Shown: positions 24,910-34,105, counted from the first letter of the stretch. The stretch is 64,000 bases of DNA from Parvibaculum sp. (GCA_002694985.1 NZNS01000010.1:519392-583391), one strand, 5' to 3'. Program-made: numbers and translations. Notes: generated by a model from the sequence alone, not told the origin.

Positions 24910-25091
24910 TTACGGGTCCGCGAACGGCCTGAGATTCGGGCGCGGCGGCGACGCCTCCGCATTTTCCGGTTACAGGCGGGTTATAGGGGGCATGAGAGGA
25001 CGTGCCAAGTTCGGCAGACTTCTGTAGCTTCCTTGCAGCGAAGGGCGACCGGTCCTAAATCTGGAGACCGGAACAAAAAGAGGCACTACTC

Positions 25092-26009
25092 ATGTCAGGG
25101 GCACTTCCTTCGGAGGCTCTGGCTTCGCCCTTGAGCGGGCGCGGCGTTCTCAGGATCGCAGGCGAGGAAGCGCGCAGCTTCCTGCAGAACCTCGTCACCA
25201 ATAATGTGGAAAAAGCCGGACCGGCAGAGGCCGTCTATTCCGCCCTGCTGACGCCGCAAGGCAAATTCCTGTTCGACTTCTTCATCGTGGAAGAGCCCGG
25301 CGGCGGGGGTGCATTGCTCCTCGATTGCGACGGCGCCCGGGCGGGCGACCTCGCAAAGCGGCTCGGCATGTACAAGCTGCGCGCCAAGGTGACGATCGAG
25401 GATATGAGCGAGGCGTTGGGCGTCGTGGCGTTCTGGCATGAGGATGGGAGCCCGATGGCGGAAGGGCCGGGCTTCGCAGACCCCCGTCTGCCCGGCATGG
25501 GGCGGCGCGCGATCCTGCCAAAGGGCGAGATCGAAAGCGCGATCAAGGCCGCCGATGCCACGATCGCGAGCGAGGATGCCTGGCACCGGCTGAGAATCGG
25601 ACTTGGAATTGGCGATGCGGCAAAAGATTTCGAACCGGACCGGACCTTTCCCCTTGAGGTGAATTTCGACGAACTTAACGGTATCGACTTCCACAAGGGC
25701 TGCTATATCGGCCAGGAAGTGACCTCACGCACGAAGCGGCGCGGCAGCGTGCGCAAACGGCTGCTGCCGGTGCATGTGGAAGGCGACATGCCCGTGCCCG
25801 GCACCCCCATCAAGGGCGGTGCGCGCGAAGTCGGCACCCTTCTATCCACCGATGCCGAGACGGAACGCGCGCTGGCGCTCATCCGGCTCGATCTCGTGCG
25901 CGCATCGGTGCTGGAAGCCGAAACCGCAGAAATCCGCCCGGAAATCCCCGTATGGCTGCCGGCCCTGGCGGCAGAGGGAGATGATAGTGACGACGCCGAC
26001 GGCGAGTGA
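25092..26009 (+). CDS. ygfZ: Folate-binding protein YgfZ (Fe-S cluster assembly/repair)
   Basis: 305 residues related to the GcvT fold: GRGVLRIAGEEARSFLQNLVTNNV at the N-terminus and the signature KGCYIGQEVTSRTKRRG (about residues 204-220), the K-G-C-Y-x-G-Q-E motif of YgfZ/IBA57. Members bind tetrahydrofolate and help maintain certain Fe-S enzymes, with the Cys of the motif important. Length matches bacterial YgfZ. The tag gene overlaps its last 29 bases. Fe-S enzymes in this window that could be clients include NadA and ETF-QO. Confidence 0.92.
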   Translation: MSGALPSEALASPLSGRGVLRIAGEEARSFLQNLVTNNVEKAGPAEAVYSALLTPQGKFLFDFFIVEEPGGGGALLLDCDGARAGDLAKRLGMYKLRAKVTIEDMSEALGVVAFWHEDGSPMAEGPGFADPRLPGMGRRAILPKGEIESAIKAADATIASEDAWHRLRIGLGIGDAAKDFEPDRTFPLEVNFDELNGIDFHKGCYIGQEVTSRTKRRGSVRKRLLPVHVEGDMPVPGTPIKGGAREVGTLLSTDAETERALALIRLDLVRASVLEAETAEIRPEIPVWLPALAAEGDDSDDADGE

Positions 26010-26595
26010 CGCGGGGCGCTGCCCCTGGCCGGGCAACGACCCGCTTTATGTCGCCTATCACGACGAGGAATGGGGTGTGCCGGAATATGACGACCGGGCG
26101 CTCTTCGAGAAGCTGATCCTCGACGGTTTCCAGGCTGGGCTCTCATGGATCACGATCCTGCGCAAGCGCGAGAGCTTCCGCGAGGCATTCGATGGGTTCG
26201 AACCTGAGGTCATCGCGCGCTACAAGCCCGCGAAGGTCGAGAAACTGCTGAAAAATGCGGGGATCATCCGTCATCGCGGCAAGATCGAAGCAACCATCGG
26301 CAATGCGCGCGCCTGGCTCGACATGAGGGAGAAGGGTGAAGGCTTCTCTGATTTTCTGTGGAGCTTCACCGATGGTGTGCCTCAACAGAACAAGTGGAAG
26401 AGCATTTCCCAGGTGCCTGCCGAGACACCGATGAGTGTTTCAATGTCGAAGGAATTGAAGAAGCGCGGCTTCAAATTTTGCGGACCGACGATTGTCTATG
26501 CGTTCGCGCAAGCCGTCGGCATCGTCAACGATCATCTCGTGACCTGCCCGCGTCATACGACTTGCTCCGCATTGGCGCGAAATCAAAACAAATAA
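25981..26595 (+). CDS. tag: DNA-3-methyladenine glycosylase I
   Basis: 204 residues. Tag signatures: RCPWPGNDPLYVAYHDEEWG (zinc Cys and His, and the substrate Glu-Trp), ILDGFQAGLSWITIL, KNAGIIRHRGKIEA (catalytic region) and C-terminal NDHLVTCPRH, which gives the second zinc His and Cys. It removes 3-methyladenine from alkylated DNA. ATG 25981 is taken as start because it places RCPW near the N-terminus; GTG 25987 is possible. It overlaps ygfZ, so the two are probably cotranscribed. Confidence 0.93.
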   Translation: MIVTTPTASDAGRCPWPGNDPLYVAYHDEEWGVPEYDDRALFEKLILDGFQAGLSWITILRKRESFREAFDGFEPEVIARYKPAKVEKLLKNAGIIRHRGKIEATIGNARAWLDMREKGEGFSDFLWSFTDGVPQQNKWKSISQVPAETPMSVSMSKELKKRGFKFCGPTIVYAFAQAVGIVNDHLVTCPRHTTCSALARNQNK

Positions 26596-26717
26596 TTAAG
26601 CGGCGTTATGCGCTTCTGTTCGCACACCATCAATGTTCCGCCACATTGTCGGCACATGCGGGCCACGTTGCGCTCTTAGCTTTGCTTCCGTTCCAGCCAG
26701 CGGAGGGGATTCCAGAA

Positions 26718-27386
26718 ATGTTCAAGCGCCCCAAGGGTGTTTCCGATACCGGACCAATGCCGTCGCCGGGTTCTTCCGGCGCACAGACTGCGGGCGTCGA
26801 CCCGAAACAGACGCCGCCCGACATCAACCCCGAAGACCGCGAACGCGACACCAACAATACCGCGCGTTCCATCACACCATCCTACCAAGCAAGGAAGCCG
26901 ACCGTGCGCACTCTTCAATCGACTGCCAGCTCCTCCACCTCGCCGATGTCCACCGCGGCGAACCTGCATGTGGGGCAAGGGCTAAAGCTCGAAGGCAAGA
27001 TCCAGTCGTGTGACTCGCTTGTGATCGAAGGCGATGTGCAGGCAACGATCGAGAGCGGTACACTGACGATTTCCGAAACTGGTGACGTGCGCGGCGAAGC
27101 GACCGTTGATGTGGCAGAAATCAACGGCAAGTTCGACGGCACACTGACCGTAAAGAAGTGCCTGACGATCAATTCGTCGGGCCGCGTGACGGGCACCGTG
27201 CATTATGGCGAGCTCAAGGTGGAGCAAGGCGGCCAGGTCAGCGGCGAAATCCGCGCCGAAGGGGCCGAAACTGCTTCCGACAAGCCACGCCTCGCCTCGT
27301 CGAGCGGCAAGGACGAAAGCAAGAAGAGCGATGACGGCTTCCCGGGTTCCGCCAGCAGCTCCAGCCGTTCAGCTTCGATGATCTGA
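26718..27386 (+). CDS. Bactofilin (polymer-forming cytoskeletal protein)
   Basis: 222 residues from ATG 26718; an in-frame extension to 26358 overlaps tag. The N-terminal 85 residues are disordered and rich in Pro/Ser/Thr. The core (about 86-185: LHVGQGLKLEGKIQSCDSLVIEGDV, ... ISETGDVRGEATVDVAEINGKFDG, ... SSGRVTGTVHYGELKVEQGG) has the repeating beta-helix turns of DUF583 bactofilins. The C-terminal tail is Ser-rich and disordered. Bactofilins polymerise without nucleotide at the membrane and guide local cell-wall synthesis. No peptidase partner is adjacent. Confidence 0.9.
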   Translation: MFKRPKGVSDTGPMPSPGSSGAQTAGVDPKQTPPDINPEDRERDTNNTARSITPSYQARKPTVRTLQSTASSSTSPMSTAANLHVGQGLKLEGKIQSCDSLVIEGDVQATIESGTLTISETGDVRGEATVDVAEINGKFDGTLTVKKCLTINSSGRVTGTVHYGELKVEQGGQVSGEIRAEGAETASDKPRLASSSGKDESKKSDDGFPGSASSSSRSASMI

Positions 27387-27393
27387 TATCCCG

Positions 27394-28038
27394 TCAGGGA
27401 TAGAGCCACGTCCCCTGCGCCGCTTCCGCCGAAAAGCGGATGCGCGCGCGGCGGTGGCCGGAGCGGCTCAAGACAAGAATGTCCGCCTCCTCGAAGATGA
27501 ATTCGAGAAGCGCAAAATGTCTGCGTCCTTCCTCCAGTCTCTCAAGCGGGGGAATGATCCCTTCCACATCCTGCGGCAGGCCCGATACGGGGCCGGACGA
27601 AAGCGCGCCGGGCGCGGCCTCGGCGAGATAGGCGCGGCGGCTCGGCGGCGCGGCGCCGGCCCATGCCGCATCGGCGAGAGGGCCCTGGCGGTGAATTGCG
27701 GCCTTTCCGGAGAAACGAGCCTGAATATCGCAGGCCGGATCGTAGAAAAGCAGAGAAGCACGCGGGTCTGCGGCAATCTCGGCCACCTTGTGCGAGCGGG
27801 CATCGGTGAAAAAGGAAAAGCGCCGCGCCTCGCGCTCCAGCGCCCGCAGGATCACCGTGCGCGTGGCAGGGGCACCATCGGCCGTAAGCGTTGACAGCGA
27901 AGGTTTACGCAGGGGTGAGGCGGCATTTTCAAGCCCCGCTGCCGGGAGAACCAGTGCGAGGGTCGCCATATCCCCAAGCGTCAGAGCCCTCAGCGCCTCT
28001 CCCTCCAGCGGCGTGGAGGGAATATCCATCAGTGGCAT
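27394..28038 (-). CDS. Pyridoxamine 5'-phosphate oxidase-family flavoprotein
   Basis: 214 residues with a PPOX split-barrel core: LSTLTADGAPATRTVILR (FMN-binding R-T-V-I-L-R), FSFFTDARSHKVAEIAADPRASLLFYDP, DIQARFSGKAAIHRQ. It resembles the Alr4036-type PPOX group rather than true PdxH, because the C-terminal PLP-synthesis motif of PdxH is not apparent. It binds FMN and may act on a B6 vitamer or another small molecule. ATG 28038 has GGAAGG upstream; ATG 28056 is an alternative. It is convergent with the bactofilin gene, 7 bases apart. Confidence 0.8.
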   Translation of the reverse strand: MPLMDIPSTPLEGEALRALTLGDMATLALVLPAAGLENAASPLRKPSLSTLTADGAPATRTVILRALEREARRFSFFTDARSHKVAEIAADPRASLLFYDPACDIQARFSGKAAIHRQGPLADAAWAGAAPPSRRAYLAEAAPGALSSGPVSGLPQDVEGIIPPLERLEEGRRHFALLEFIFEEADILVLSRSGHRRARIRFSAEAAQGTWLYP

Positions 28039-28208
28039 CGCAGTTCCTTCCTTCATAGCGGTTTCTGTTTCCTCGGCGGTAGCATCCCCCGGGCGGCTGT
28101 TCTATTTTATCGGGGTGGCAAGGGGAGCCGTATCGTGCATTCCGATCGACACAAGGAAGCTCTACACCCGGAATGCGCGCCGGCAGCAAGATCAAAATCA
28201 GGTGAACA

Positions 28209-29333
28209 GTGACCAAAGTCGTCATCAGCGGGACGGGCGTTTTCACGCCGCCCAACTCCGTCAGTAACGCGGAACTCGTCGAGACCTTCAACACCTATGT
28301 GCGCAAGCATAATGAGGAAAACGCCGCCGCCATCGAGCGCGGCGAAATGGAGGCTCTTGCGGAATCGAGTGTCGAATTCATCGTCAAGGCCTCCGGTATC
28401 GAGTCGCGCTACGTGATGGACAAATCGGGCATCGTCGATCCCGACATCATGGCACCGAGACTTCGCCAGCGATCCAATGACGAGCCGTCGATCCTGGCCG
28501 AAATGGCGGTGGATGCCGCCAACAAGGCGATGAAGCGCGCGAACAAGAGCGCTGCGGATATCGATGCGGTGCTGGTGGCCTGCTCCAATCTCGAACGCCC
28601 CTACCCTGCCATCGCCGTCGAAGTGCAAGACCTTCTCGGCATTGAAGGCTTCGGCTTCGACATGAACGTCGCCTGTTCGTCGGCCACCTTCGGCATCCAG
28701 ACCGCCTATGACATGCTGCGCTCGGGCTCGGTCGATTGCGTGCTGATCGTCGACCCGGAAATCTGCTAGGGGCATCTCAACTTCCGCGACCGCGACAGCC
28801 ATTTCATTTTCGGCGACGTCTGCACAGCGATCATCCTCGAACGCGAGGAAACCTGCACGGCAGCGGGCGCGTGGGAAATTCTCGGTACGCGGCTGATGAC
28901 GAAATTCTCGAACAACATCCGCAACAATTTCGGCTTCCTCAACCGCGCAACACCGGAAGGCATCGGCGCGAAGGACAAGCTCTTCGTGCAGGAAGGCCGC
29001 AAGGTCTTCAAGGAAGTCGTGCCGATGGTGTCTCAGCTCATTCTCGACCATATGGCTGATGAGGGCCTCGACCCGAAAGACCTGAAGCGCATGTGGCTGC
29101 ATCAGGCAAACAAGAACATGAACGACTTCATCGGCCGCAAGGTTCTTGGCCGCGACCCCGAGCCCGGCGAACAGCCCAACATCCTGCAGGAATATGCGAA
29201 TACGAGTTCGGCAGGCTCCATCATTGCCTTCAGCAAGTTCAACGAAGACATGCAGGAAGGCGATCTCGGGCTTATCTGCAGCTTCGGCGCGGGCTACTCC
29301 GCGGGCAATGTGCTGGTGAGAAAGCGCGCCTGA
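28209..29333 (+). pseudogene. FabH-like beta-ketoacyl-ACP synthase III interrupted by in-frame TAG
   Basis: Reading through one TAG (28767-28769) gives a continuous frame of about 374 codons. Before it: GTGVFTPPNSVSNAELVETFN, FIVKASGIESRYVMDKSGI, catalytic Cys in NVACSSATFG, then VDPEIC. After it, in the same frame: GHLNFRDRDSHFIFGDVC, the catalytic His in MWLHQANKNMNDF, Asn in EYANTSSAGS and GAGYSAGNVLV. All three residues of the Cys-His-Asn triad are intact but lie on both sides of the stop. The long form resembles the Pseudomonas PA3286-type enzyme that primes fatty acid synthesis with a medium-chain acyl-CoA. Recent nonsense mutation, sequencing error or readthrough are all possible. Start is GTG 28209. 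Confidence 0.8.
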
Positions 29334-29344
29334 CGACGCGCTTT
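29321..29344. terminator. Hairpin between convergent genes
   Basis: AAAGCGCG (29321-29328) pairs with CGCGCTTT (29337-29344) around an 8-base loop that includes the stop codon of the fabH-like gene. It ends 11 bases before the stop of the convergent gene. The outer A/T pairs give short U-runs in both directions, so a weak bidirectional terminator is plausible. Confidence 0.4.
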
Positions 29345-29354
29345 CCCATTCGCA

Positions 29355-29729
29355 TCACTTCTTCTTCAGCGGCTCGATGGTGACGATGCGGAAAGTCTGC
29401 ATCTCGCCATCCTGTTCGCGCACGGAGAGATATTCACCCAGCTTGAATTCGTGGCGGTCGAGCTTGAAGAAGGGCTCGTCTGCTTCTGGCGTCGAGACGT
29501 CGTAATCAATCGACCAGCCCCGGCCGATATGGCGCAGAAGACCCTTCTGATCGGGCTCGCCTTCCCAGAAGCGGCGCACGGTGCATTCCCTGGAATGGGC
29601 TTTCCATTCTTCCGGGTCGAGCATCATCTTGTCGTCGAGCGGGACGATGAGATCGTAGCCATGCGCAGGCGAACCGTTCGGATAGTCCTCGTTGCGGGCG
29701 AGACTCATATGGACGTGATAGAGGGTCAT
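29355..29729 (-). CDS. Conserved hypothetical protein
   Basis: 124 residues, soluble, no signal peptide. The sequence starts MTLYHVHMSLARNEDYPNGSPAHGYDLIVPLD and has a WKAHSRECTVRRFWEGE segment, a conserved-looking WSIDYD and a beta-rich C-terminus (HEFKLGEYLSVREQDGEMQTFRIVTIEPL). It looks like a small beta-barrel or alpha+beta protein seen in alphaproteobacteria without a named domain that I can recall. It is downstream of the universal stress protein cluster on the other side of a tandem repeat. Confidence 0.7.
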   Translation of the reverse strand: MTLYHVHMSLARNEDYPNGSPAHGYDLIVPLDDKMMLDPEEWKAHSRECTVRRFWEGEPDQKGLLRHIGRGWSIDYDVSTPEADEPFFKLDRHEFKLGEYLSVREQDGEMQTFRIVTIEPLKKK

Positions 29730-29770
29730 TCGGTCTTCCGTTCTCTTTCAATTCGTTGTGTTTTCAGGTC

Positions 29771-29812
29771 GCCGGGTTCAATGTGCCCGGTTCAATGCGC
29801 CCGGTTCAATGC
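29771..29812. repeat. 14-base tandem repeat overlapping the end of a USP gene
   Basis: Units GCCGGGTTCAATGT, GCCCGGTTCAATGC, GCCCGGTTCAATGC at 29771-29784, 29785-29798 and 29799-29812. The stop codon of the minus-strand universal stress protein (29806-29808) lies in the third unit. Because 14 is not a multiple of 3, each unit supplies a TGA in a different minus-strand frame. Confidence 0.85.
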
Positions 29813-30666
29813 GCCATGAGCACAGGGATCGTGGCGTGGGAGCGGATGTGCTGCGTCACACCGCCGATGATGAATTCGCGCAGACGGCTGTGGCTGTAGC
29901 CGCCCATGACCAGCAGGTCTGTTTTCGCCGCTTCCGCCTGTTCCAGCAGCACCTCACCCGCCGCGCGGCCCGCCGCATCGACGAGATGCACGTCGGCGAC
30001 GACGCCGTGAAGCTCCAGATAATCGGCAAGTGTCGAACCGGGGCCGGGATCGAGTTCCTTGCCGCCGACACAGAGGATCGTCACCTTCTTCGCCTCTTCG
30101 AGGAAGGGGATGGCCGCGGTGACGGCATGGGCGGCTTCCGCGCTGTCGTCCCAGCCGATACAGACCGATCCGCCGACCGGGTTCCAGGATTTCTGCGGGG
30201 CGATCAGCACGGGACGGCCCGCACTCATCATCGCCGCCTCAAGCGCGGTACCGCCCGCGACGCCGGTCGTTCCTTCGCCAAAGACGATCAGGTCCGAAAG
30301 GCGGCTATGCGCCGCGACGACTTCATCGCGCCTCCCCGTGACATCAAGGAAGCGAACAGAGGGTAGTTTCACCTCACCGCCCTTCTCCGCGAGAGGCACG
30401 CCCGCATCTCCGGCAATCTTCGTGAGGGCCGATTTCACCCGGCCGGATGCCTGGTCGGCGCCTTCGCGGGCCGCCTGCATCAGATCCTCGATCACCTGCC
30501 CGGAAACGCCATCGCCGAGATAAGGCAGGGCCTCCGTCGGGTCGGGGCGGGTGAAAAGGACGACAAGCTGCGCCTCGAACGCGCGGGAGACGGAGAGTGC
30601 GGTCGTGAGCACTTCAACATCCTCCGCCCTTCCTGCCAGAGGAACGAGAATCTTGCGGACGGACAT
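29806..30666 (-). CDS. Universal stress protein, two USP domains
   Basis: 286 residues made of two tandem UspA-like domains (about 1-145 and 155-286). The first starts KILVPLAGRAEDVEVLTTAL. The second ends MGGYSHSRLREFIIGGVTQHI, the G-x2-G-x9-G-(S/T) ATP-binding motif; the first domain has only a partial version (FGEGTTGVAGGTALE). Tandem USP proteins bind ATP and support survival under stress such as oxygen limitation. It is the last gene of a cluster with a LonB-like protease and another USP-like protein; the upstream gap is 2 bases. Confidence 0.88.
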   Translation of the reverse strand: MSVRKILVPLAGRAEDVEVLTTALSVSRAFEAQLVVLFTRPDPTEALPYLGDGVSGQVIEDLMQAAREGADQASGRVKSALTKIAGDAGVPLAEKGGEVKLPSVRFLDVTGRRDEVVAAHSRLSDLIVFGEGTTGVAGGTALEAAMMSAGRPVLIAPQKSWNPVGGSVCIGWDDSAEAAHAVTAAIPFLEEAKKVTILCVGGKELDPGPGSTLADYLELHGVVADVHLVDAAGRAAGEVLLEQAEAAKTDLLVMGGYSHSRLREFIIGGVTQHIRSHATIPVLMAH

Positions 30667-30668
30667 GG

Positions 30669-31571
30669 TCAGTCTCCTTTGTTGTTATCTTCAGTGTCTT
30701 GTGCCTGCGCGAAGAGGGAACCACGTTCCTTGCCGAGTAGCAGAACAGGACAGCCTGCGGCAGCCGAAAGGCGCGCCGCATCTTCATCGCCGCCAAGCCA
30801 GTTTGCATTTATCACAAGCAGTCCGACACCCCCATGACGGGCGGCAGCCGCGACGTCAGCAAGTGTCTTTCCCCTTGCAGGGAGACGAAGAAATGTGGCG
30901 CCAATACGGGAGGCGAGCGTTTCGGCGAAGGCGCTGCAGCTTTCGCCCGCGCTCGATCCGTCATCGACCACGCCAACGGGACGGCCGGGCAGCACGGGCT
31001 GAAAGGCCGGGCGAAGAGAGGCAGAGGCGCGCAGGGGCAATGCGCCGCGAAGCCCGGCGCTGCCAGATACAAGAAGAACATCGGCCCGCGCCTCGCTCGT
31101 CGCGGCGCGGACGGTGCGGCCGACCTCGCGCGCGGATTCTCCGGGCGCACGGATAACAAGCGTATCGTCGGAGGAGGCACTTGCGGCGAGCGATGTCAGC
31201 GGACGACCACGACGCACATCGAAGCTCCAGTCCACATGCGCTTCGCCTGCGATGCGCGCGAGCATGCGCCGCGCGCTTTCGGCCTGCGCCTTCATGGCAC
31301 GAAGCATGCGCTCGGGATCGAGCGAGCGCACATCGCCGGAAAAGGAAATCTCGCGGGCGAAGGGAAGGCTTGCCAACGCGACCAGATTATCATCCTCCAC
31401 GAACACACCTTTCAGGCGCGCATCGGCGGAGGCAGCAAGACGTGCGGCCAGAGCCAGTGTTTCGCGAGCGACGAAGGAGGTGTCGAGGCCGATCACGATG
31501 CGCGGCACGGCGTCATCGCCTTCCTGCCCGTCCGGCCTCCTGCTCTGCGTCCTGTTCGCGGGACTGACCAT
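30669..31571 (-). CDS. USP-like protein
   Basis: 300 residues from ATG 31571 (longer in-frame reading to 32468 is antisense overlap with the protease). The first domain has a universal-stress-like beginning: RIVIGLDTSFVARETLALAARLAA, then LKGVFVEDDNLVALASLPFAREISF. The second half (from about 180) is a divergent Rossmann-like repeat without a clear ATP-binding G-x2-G motif. The start overlaps the stop of the upstream Lon-like protease gene (TGATG), so the two are coupled. It may serve as an adaptor or stress sensor for the protease, but this is inference. Confidence 0.75.
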   Translation of the reverse strand: MVSPANRTQSRRPDGQEGDDAVPRIVIGLDTSFVARETLALAARLAASADARLKGVFVEDDNLVALASLPFAREISFSGDVRSLDPERMLRAMKAQAESARRMLARIAGEAHVDWSFDVRRGRPLTSLAASASSDDTLVIRAPGESAREVGRTVRAATSEARADVLLVSGSAGLRGALPLRASASLRPAFQPVLPGRPVGVVDDGSSAGESCSAFAETLASRIGATFLRLPARGKTLADVAAAARHGGVGLLVINANWLGGDEDAARLSAAAGCPVLLLGKERGSLFAQAQDTEDNNKGD

Positions 31572-34105
31572 CACGAGCCCTTCTTGCTGCTGGCGTTTTC
31601 GTCCGAACGCTGGGCGAAACGGCGCTGATTGTCGGCAAAGGCGGCGAGGCGCTCTTCCGCCCGGGCGAAAATCGACCCCGCAGGGAAGTGGCCGTCCGGT
31701 CCACGAGCACCAGCGGGGGCGCCCATTAGAAGTTCCACGCCCTCTTCCACATGTTCCACAGGATAGATTGCGAACATGCCGCGCTCCACCGCATCGACGA
31801 CATCCTGCCGGAGCATCAGATGCTTCACATTCGATGCCGGGATGAGCACGCCCTGATCGCCGGTGAGGCCACGGCGCATGCAGATATCGAAAAAGCCTTC
31901 GATCTTGTCGTTGACGCCGCCGATGGCTTGCACCTCGCCGAGCTGGTTTACCGAACCCGTAACGGCGAGACCTTGTGCTATCGGCGCTTCGGCAAGCGCC
32001 GAAATCAGCGCGTAGAGTTCGGCTGAGGACGCGCTGTCGCCATCGACACCGCCATAGGACTGCTCGAAAACAATGCTCGCACTCATCGAGAGCGGGATCT
32101 CGGGCAGGAACTGGCCCGAGACGTACCCGGAGAGAATGAGTACGCCCTTGGTGTGGATCGGGCCGCCCAGCGCCACCTCGCGTTCGATATCGATGACGCG
32201 GGCGGAACCCAGCCCCATGCGCACGCGCGCCGTGATGCGGCTCGGGCGGCCAAAGGTGATGCTGCCCATCGAGAGAACAGAGAGGCCGTTCACCTGACCA
32301 ATGCGCTCGCCCTCCGTGTCGATCATCACGATGTCGCGCGTGATCATTTCGAGGCTGCGCTCGCGCAGCCGGTCGGCGCGCGCGATCTGCGCCTCGACGG
32401 CCTCGTCCACATGGTCGGCCGTAATTGCCGTTGCGCCGCCGCTCCTCGCGATGTGATCCGCCTCGCACATGAGGTCGACGATGGGGCGCATGACCATGGA
32501 GAGCTTTTCGGCATCTTCCGCCTGACGCGAAGAGCGCTCGATGATGCGGCCAACGCCGGAGCGGTCGAGCGGCAGCAGGTTCTCCTCGCGGCAGGTGCTG
32601 GCGAGGAGGCGCGCATAGAAAAGGTCGTTCTCGGTCTCGCGGTCGATCTCGTCCTCGAAGTCGGCGGCGACCTTGAAGAGTTCGCCGAAATCCGGATCGA
32701 GATTGCTCAGCATGTAATAGAGGTAGCGATCGCCGAGCAGGATCACCTTCACATCGAGGGGAATGGGATCGGGCTCCAGCGAGACCGTGCTGACGAGGCT
32801 CATATATTCGCCGGCGCTTTCGATCACCAGCTTGCGGCGGCGAATAGCACGCTTCAGCGCATCCCAGGCAAGCGGCTCGCGCAGGAGTTTCAGCGCGTCG
32901 ATCAGCAGATAACCGCCATTGGCGCGATGAAGCGAGCCCGGCTTGATGAGCATGAAGTCGGTGACGAGCGCGCCCATCTGCGGCATGTGTTCGACGCGCC
33001 CGAGCAGGTTGGCCATGGTCGGGTGGTCTTCATAAAGGATGGGGGCACCGCCGCCGATATAGCCACCCGCATCGGCGATGTCCTGTGCGCGCGAGGTCGC
33101 GGCGCCACCCTTGCGGGCATCGTCCGAATTATCGACGATCACGTTCACTTCATAGCGGCGGAAGGGATCGCTCGGTGCGAAACCGCCGCCCCGCCCCTGC
33201 ATCATGGCCTGCATGGCAGCCATGATGCGTTGCTGCTCGCTCTCGCCCTCACCGCCACCGCTCGCGAACATACCGATATTCGCAACGAGGTCCTGCGTTA
33301 CATCGTCCAGCCAGCTGGCGACCGCGGGAAGCCCCTCAAAGTGGGAGCGCAGGTCGCTCATCGACTGTGTGACGACACGCTCCGCGACTTCCTTGTTCAG
33401 CGCGTCGATGCGCTGACGGTGTTCCTTTTCCCAGCCGGGCAGACGCTCAAGCGTTTCGGCGAGTTCTTTCTGGAGAGACTGGATCGTCGCCTCGATGCGC
33501 TTGCGGTCGTCCTCCGGCAGCTTGTTGAATTCCTCGGGCTTCAGAACATTGCCGTCATGCACGGGCGCAAGCGCGAATCCTGCAGGCGTACGCAGCAGCG
33601 CAATTTCCTGTGCCTCCGCCTTGCCGCGCAATTCCTCGAAAGCCTGTTCCTGCCGCTCCTGATATTCCTCGTCGATGGACTGGCGGCGGTTCTGATATTC
33701 CTCGCTTTCAAGGATTGAAGGGACCGTGACCTGCAGATCCTCGACAAGCCGGTCCATGCCGTCCTTCAGCACGCGGCCGGTTCCGGCGGCGAGTTCAAGC
33801 GCGACAGGCTTGTGAGGCGTGGTGAAGTTGTTCACATAGGCCCAGTCGGAGGGCGCGCGTTCCTTTTTCGCGGCGTCTGCAAGGAAGCGCAGCACAGATT
33901 CGTGCTTGTTCGCTCCCTCCGGGCCAAGCACGAAGATGTTGTAGCCCTGACGGCGAATGGCCGTACCGAAACGCAGCGCATCGAGCACACGTTCCTGCCC
34001 GACGAGACCTGTATGGTCGTCGAGTTCAGCTGTCGTCGTGAATTCGAACTGGCTCGTGTCGCAGGCGCGATAGAGGAGTTCGGAGGGTATGGGGTCGACG
34101 GCCAT
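31571..34105 (-). CDS. LonB-like ATP-dependent protease (S16, YcbZ-type)
   Basis: 844 residues. Order: N-terminal domain with an early NTP-binding-like segment (GYNIFVLGPEGANKHESVLRF, about 50-70), a coiled-coil insert (about 150-260), a central AAA+-like region with ANGGYLLIDALKLLREPLAW (Walker B-like), and a C-terminal S16 protease domain where YGGVDGDSASSAELYALI carries the catalytic Ser and GGVNDKIEGFFDIC the catalytic Lys. It belongs to the soluble Lon-like group (YcbZ/LonC). ATG 34105 has AGGAAG upstream; ATG 34147 and 34180 are weaker starts. It heads a cluster with two USP proteins. Confidence 0.9.
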   Translation of the reverse strand: MAVDPIPSELLYRACDTSQFEFTTTAELDDHTGLVGQERVLDALRFGTAIRRQGYNIFVLGPEGANKHESVLRFLADAAKKERAPSDWAYVNNFTTPHKPVALELAAGTGRVLKDGMDRLVEDLQVTVPSILESEEYQNRRQSIDEEYQERQEQAFEELRGKAEAQEIALLRTPAGFALAPVHDGNVLKPEEFNKLPEDDRKRIEATIQSLQKELAETLERLPGWEKEHRQRIDALNKEVAERVVTQSMSDLRSHFEGLPAVASWLDDVTQDLVANIGMFASGGGEGESEQQRIMAAMQAMMQGRGGGFAPSDPFRRYEVNVIVDNSDDARKGGAATSRAQDIADAGGYIGGGAPILYEDHPTMANLLGRVEHMPQMGALVTDFMLIKPGSLHRANGGYLLIDALKLLREPLAWDALKRAIRRRKLVIESAGEYMSLVSTVSLEPDPIPLDVKVILLGDRYLYYMLSNLDPDFGELFKVAADFEDEIDRETENDLFYARLLASTCREENLLPLDRSGVGRIIERSSRQAEDAEKLSMVMRPIVDLMCEADHIARSGGATAITADHVDEAVEAQIARADRLRERSLEMITRDIVMIDTEGERIGQVNGLSVLSMGSITFGRPSRITARVRMGLGSARVIDIEREVALGGPIHTKGVLILSGYVSGQFLPEIPLSMSASIVFEQSYGGVDGDSASSAELYALISALAEAPIAQGLAVTGSVNQLGEVQAIGGVNDKIEGFFDICMRRGLTGDQGVLIPASNVKHLMLRQDVVDAVERGMFAIYPVEHVEEGVELLMGAPAGARGPDGHFPAGSIFARAEERLAAFADNQRRFAQRSDENASSKKGS

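Noticed and set aside
28767..28769. TAG in the fabH-like gene as a pyrrolysine codon
   Set aside because: Nothing in the window suggests a pyrrolysine system, which is not expected in this group. A nonsense mutation or sequencing error is simpler.
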